This document shows, one piece after another, positions 61,559 through 64,000 of a stretch of DNA of 64,000 nt. The DNA comes from Nocardioides pantholopis. GTDB taxonomy: Bacteria > Actinomycetota > Actinomycetes > Propionibacteriales > Nocardioidaceae. Positions within the stretch are counted from its first letter, which is position 1, and the number at the start of each line of letters is the position of its first letter. The DNA lies in NCBI RefSeq assembly GCF_003710085.1, contig NZ_CP033324.1, positions 2,791,501-2,855,500 on the forward strand, written 5' to 3'. Below the pieces are notes generated by a model. That model was not told the DNA's origin. It made no database searches and saw only the letters and a list, made by a program, of their open reading frames with translations. Position numbers and translations under genes: made by a program.

Positions 61559-62686
61559 TCAGGCGAGCCCGGCGGCCGCAGCCGCCGCGGTGACGTCGGC
61601 GTCGACCACGGTGTCGACCAGCGGGCCGACGCCCTCCAGTGCGGTGGCCACGTCCTTGAGGCCGTGACCGGTCACGGTGATGACGACCTGCAGCCCCGCG
61701 TAGGACACGCCGGAGATCAGCTGCTGGAGCAGGCCGGCCACGCCCGCCGCCGAGGCCGGCTCGACGAACACGCCGTCGCGGCGGGCCAGCTCGCGCTGCG
61801 CCGCGAGGATCCGCTCGTCGCTGACCGCCTCGAAGACGCCGCCGGACTCGTCGCGCGCCGCCTCCGCGAGCTTCCACGAGGCCGGGTTGCCGATCCGGAT
61901 GGCGGTGGCGCGGGTCTCGGGGTTCGGGAACGGCTCGCCGGTCACCAGGGGGGCCGCGCCCTCCGCCTGGAAGCCGCGCATGATCGGCCGCTTGGTGGCC
62001 AGACCCAGGTCGGCGTACTGGCTGTAGCCCAGCCAGTAGGCCGAGATGTTGCCGGCGTTGCCGACCGGCAGCAGGTGCACGTCAGGGGCGTCGCCGAGCA
62101 GGTCGACGATCTCGAAGGCCGCGGTCTTCTGGCCCTGCAGCCGGACCGGGTTGACCGAGTTGACCAGCGCGACCGGGTAGTCCCAGGCCAGCCCCTTGGC
62201 CATGGTCAGGCAGTCGTCGAAGTTGCCGCGCACCATGATCACCTGCGCGCCGTGCACGATCGCCTGGGCCATCTTGCCGGCCGCGATCTTGCCCTCGGGC
62301 ACCAGGACCAGCGGCTTGAGGCCGGCCTTCGCGGCATACGCCGCCATCGAGGCCGAGGTATTGCCGGTCGAGGCGCACACGACCGCCTCGGCGCCGTCGT
62401 GCTTCGCGACCGAGATCGCTGCGGTCATGCCGCGGTCCTTGAAGGACCCGGTCGGGTTGTCGCCCTCGACCTTGAGCCAGACGTCGCCCCCGGTGAGGCC
62501 GGAGAGCCACTCGGAGTGGACCAGGGCGGTGCCGCCCTCGCGCAGCGTCACCGCGGGCGTGCCCTCGGGGATCTCCAGCAGGTGCCGGTACTCCTCGATG
62601 ACGCCGCGCCACTGGTGGGTGCGGGTCACGCCACTGCCGGTCTGGGCGGTCTGGGCGGTCTGGGCGGTCCGGTCCTCGAGCATCAT
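61559..62686 (-). CDS. thrC: Threonine synthase
   Basis: 375 residues from ATG 62686 (ATGA overlap with hom stop). It converts O-phosphohomoserine to Thr with PLP. The PLP Lys is in [20 protein letters not shown]; the Ser/Thr loop [14 protein letters not shown] and the phosphate-binding [13 protein letters not shown] are intact. The first ~20 residues contain a short [10 protein letters not shown] repeat not needed by the family. Confidence 0.97.
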   Translation of the reverse strand: MMLEDRTAQTAQTAQTGSGVTRTHQWRGVIEEYRHLLEIPEGTPAVTLREGGTALVHSEWLSGLTGGDVWLKVEGDNPTGSFKDRGMTAAISVAKHDGAEAVVCASTGNTSASMAAYAAKAGLKPLVLVPEGKIAAGKMAQAIVHGAQVIMVRGNFDDCLTMAKGLAWDYPVALVNSVNPVRLQGQKTAAFEIVDLLGDAPDVHLLPVGNAGNISAYWLGYSQYADLGLATKRPIMRGFQAEGAAPLVTGEPFPNPETRATAIRIGNPASWKLAEAARDESGGVFEAVSDERILAAQRELARRDGVFVEPASAAGVAGLLQQLISGVSYAGLQVVITVTGHGLKDVATALEGVGPLVDTVVDADVTAAAAAAGLA

Positions 62687-63990
62687 TCGGCCTCTCCTTC
62701 GACGCGCATCACCGAGGTGACCTCGCGGACGGTCTCCATCTCACGCAGGCTCGCGACCGTGGCCGACAGCTGGGCGTCGGTGGCCTCGTGGGAGACCACG
62801 ACGAGCTGGGCGTCCAGGTCGCGGCCCTCCTGGCGGACGGTCTGGATCGACACGTCGTGCTCGGCGAAGGCCTGCGCCACCTGGGCGAGCACGCCGGCAC
62901 GGTCGTCGACGTCGATCGCGACGTGGTAGCGGGTCAGGGTCTCCCCCATCGGCAGCACCGCCCGGTCGGCGTACGCCGACTCGCCGGGGCCGCGGGTGCC
63001 CGAGATCCGGTTGCGGGCGACCGTCACGAGGTCGCCGAGCACGGCGGATGCCGTGGGGGCGCCACCGGCGCCCGGACCGTAGAACATCAGCTGGCCGGCG
63101 GCGCGGGACTCCACGAACACCGCGTTGTAGGCCTCGCGCACCGATGCCAGCGGGTGCGAGCGCGGGATCATCGCCGGGTGCACACGCACCGCGACCGACT
63201 CCTCCCCGCCGGCCTGGTGGAGCTCGCAGATCGCCAGCAGCTTCACGACCGCGCCGATCTCGCGGGCCGCGGCGATGTCGGCAGCGGTCACCTCCGAGAT
63301 CCCCTCGCGGTGCACGTCGGCGGCGGTCACCCGGGAGTGGAACGCCAGCGAGGCCAGGATCGCGGCCTTGGCCGCGGCGTCGAAGCCCTCGACGTCGGCG
63401 GTCGGGTCCGCCTCGGCGTACCCGAGCTCCTGGGCCTCCTCCAGCGCCTCCTCGAAGCCGGCCCCGGAGGTGTCCATCTTGTCGAGGATGAAGTTCGTGG
63501 TGCCGTTGACGATGCCGAGGACCCGGGTCACGTGGTCGCCGGCGAGGGACTCTCGCAGCGGCCGCAGGATCGGGATCGCGCCGGCGACGGCGGCCTCGTA
63601 GTACAGGTCGCGGCCGGCCTTGTCGGCGGCCTCGAAGAGGGTGGGGCCGTCCTCGGCCAGCAGTGCCTTGTTGGCAGTGACCACGCTGGCGCCGTTCTCC
63701 AGCGCCGCGAGGATCAGCGAGCGAGCGGGCTCGATGCCGCCGATCACCTCGACGACCAGGTCGATGTCGCCACGGGAGACCAGGCCGGTGGCGTCGGTGG
63801 TCAGCAGGCCCGCGGGGACCTCGACCTCCCGGGCGGCGTCCAGGCGGCGTACGGCGACGCCAGCGAGCTCGATGGGGGCGCCCACGCGCGCCGCCAGGTC
63901 GTCGGACTGCTCCAGGAGCAGCCGCACCACCTGCGAGCCGACCGAGCCGCAGCCCAGCACGGCCACCTTGAGTGTCCGGTCGCTGATCAC
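62683..63990 (-). CDS. hom: Homoserine dehydrogenase
   Basis: 435 residues from GTG 63990. It reduces aspartate semialdehyde to homoserine. N-terminal Rossmann fold [20 protein letters not shown], catalytic Lys in [14 protein letters not shown] and [15 protein letters not shown], and a C-terminal ACT domain ([20 protein letters not shown]) expected to bind Thr for feedback inhibition. It is the first gene of the coupled operon hom-thrC-thrB; the 10 bp left before the window end do not show its promoter. Confidence 0.97.
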   Translation of the reverse strand: MISDRTLKVAVLGCGSVGSQVVRLLLEQSDDLAARVGAPIELAGVAVRRLDAAREVEVPAGLLTTDATGLVSRGDIDLVVEVIGGIEPARSLILAALENGASVVTANKALLAEDGPTLFEAADKAGRDLYYEAAVAGAIPILRPLRESLAGDHVTRVLGIVNGTTNFILDKMDTSGAGFEEALEEAQELGYAEADPTADVEGFDAAAKAAILASLAFHSRVTAADVHREGISEVTAADIAAAREIGAVVKLLAICELHQAGGEESVAVRVHPAMIPRSHPLASVREAYNAVFVESRAAGQLMFYGPGAGGAPTASAVLGDLVTVARNRISGTRGPGESAYADRAVLPMGETLTRYHVAIDVDDRAGVLAQVAQAFAEHDVSIQTVRQEGRDLDAQLVVVSHEATDAQLSATVASLREMETVREVTSVMRVEGEAE

Positions 63991-64000
63991 CGGTCCAGCC

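Noticed and set aside
61553..61562. CTG start for thrB overlapping the thrC stop
   Set aside because: It resembles the CTGA junction of the lipoprotein gene, but here a normal GTG nine bases downstream leaves the conserved N-terminus intact.

Overview
This 64 kb window is chromosomal DNA of a very GC-rich actinobacterium, most probably a Nocardioides or close relative. The grounds are codon usage, the GlgE maltosyltransferase pathway, a NucS mismatch endonuclease, an actinobacterial Rho with a large low-complexity insert, many apparently leaderless promoters, and a gene order that matches, as I recall it, the Streptomyces coelicolor region from hom/thrC/thrB/rho through the ATP synthase to glgB-treS-glgE-glgP, and the M. 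tuberculosis thrA-thrC-thrB-rho-rpmE-prfA-hemK-rfe-atp region. I see no tRNA, rRNA, CRISPR array, prophage or insertion sequence. There is no gene-free stretch longer than 300 bases; the longest gaps (3564-3841, 4904-5197, 11275-11507, 19969-20201, 60408-60644) are described as features. Layout from left to right: a partial helicase on the minus strand; etfBA; a secreted protein with a histone-like lysine tail; a small membrane protein; and an enoyl-CoA hydratase divergent from glgX. Next come glgP and the divergent operon glgE-treS-mak-glgB, whose genes overlap by 4 bp. A GNAT-Nudix fusion follows, then an EamA transporter/LysR pair flanked by 47-bp palindromic repeats, an EI24 membrane protein, a cysteine-less thioredoxin/TPR protein and a secreted EEP-family hydrolase. 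From 25 to 43 kb lie scattered ethylmalonyl-CoA / methylmalonyl-CoA genes: meaB, acetoacetyl-CoA thiolase, methylmalonyl-CoA epimerase, crotonyl-CoA carboxylase/reductase, a tandem-duplicated 3-hydroxyacyl-CoA dehydrogenase and ethylmalonyl-CoA mutase, with a cob(I)alamin adenosyltransferase just beyond. Interspersed are a FilP/Scy-like coiled-coil protein, an EamA/CGNR divergent pair, a GH114-type secreted protein, nucS, a soluble PAS histidine kinase, a D-amino-acid-oxidase-like enzyme and ferritin preceded by a Cys-rich mini-protein with an iron box. From 45 kb to the end, reading on the minus strand, lies a housekeeping block: hom-thrC-thrB, rho, a single-domain response regulator, rpmE-prfA-prmC-tsaC-wecA, atpI-atpZ-atpBEFHAGDC and a DUF2550 gene. 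Two themes connect the genes. One is carbon storage and trehalose metabolism: glgX, glgP and glgB act on glucan, while TreS, Mak and GlgE convert trehalose through maltose-1-phosphate to alpha-glucan. The other is acetyl-CoA/C4-C5 acyl-CoA metabolism: thiolase, dehydrogenase, hydratase, Ccr, mutase, epimerase, MeaB, B12 adenosylation and ETF. The most interesting observations are a motif shared by the promoter regions of ccr, the dehydrogenase and the mutase; a repeat family bracketing the EamA/LysR cassette; an iron box over the promoter of an unknown Cys-rich mini-protein linked to ferritin; and an apparent CTG start codon in a CTGA overlap. No clearly new multi-gene defence or biosynthetic system is visible.
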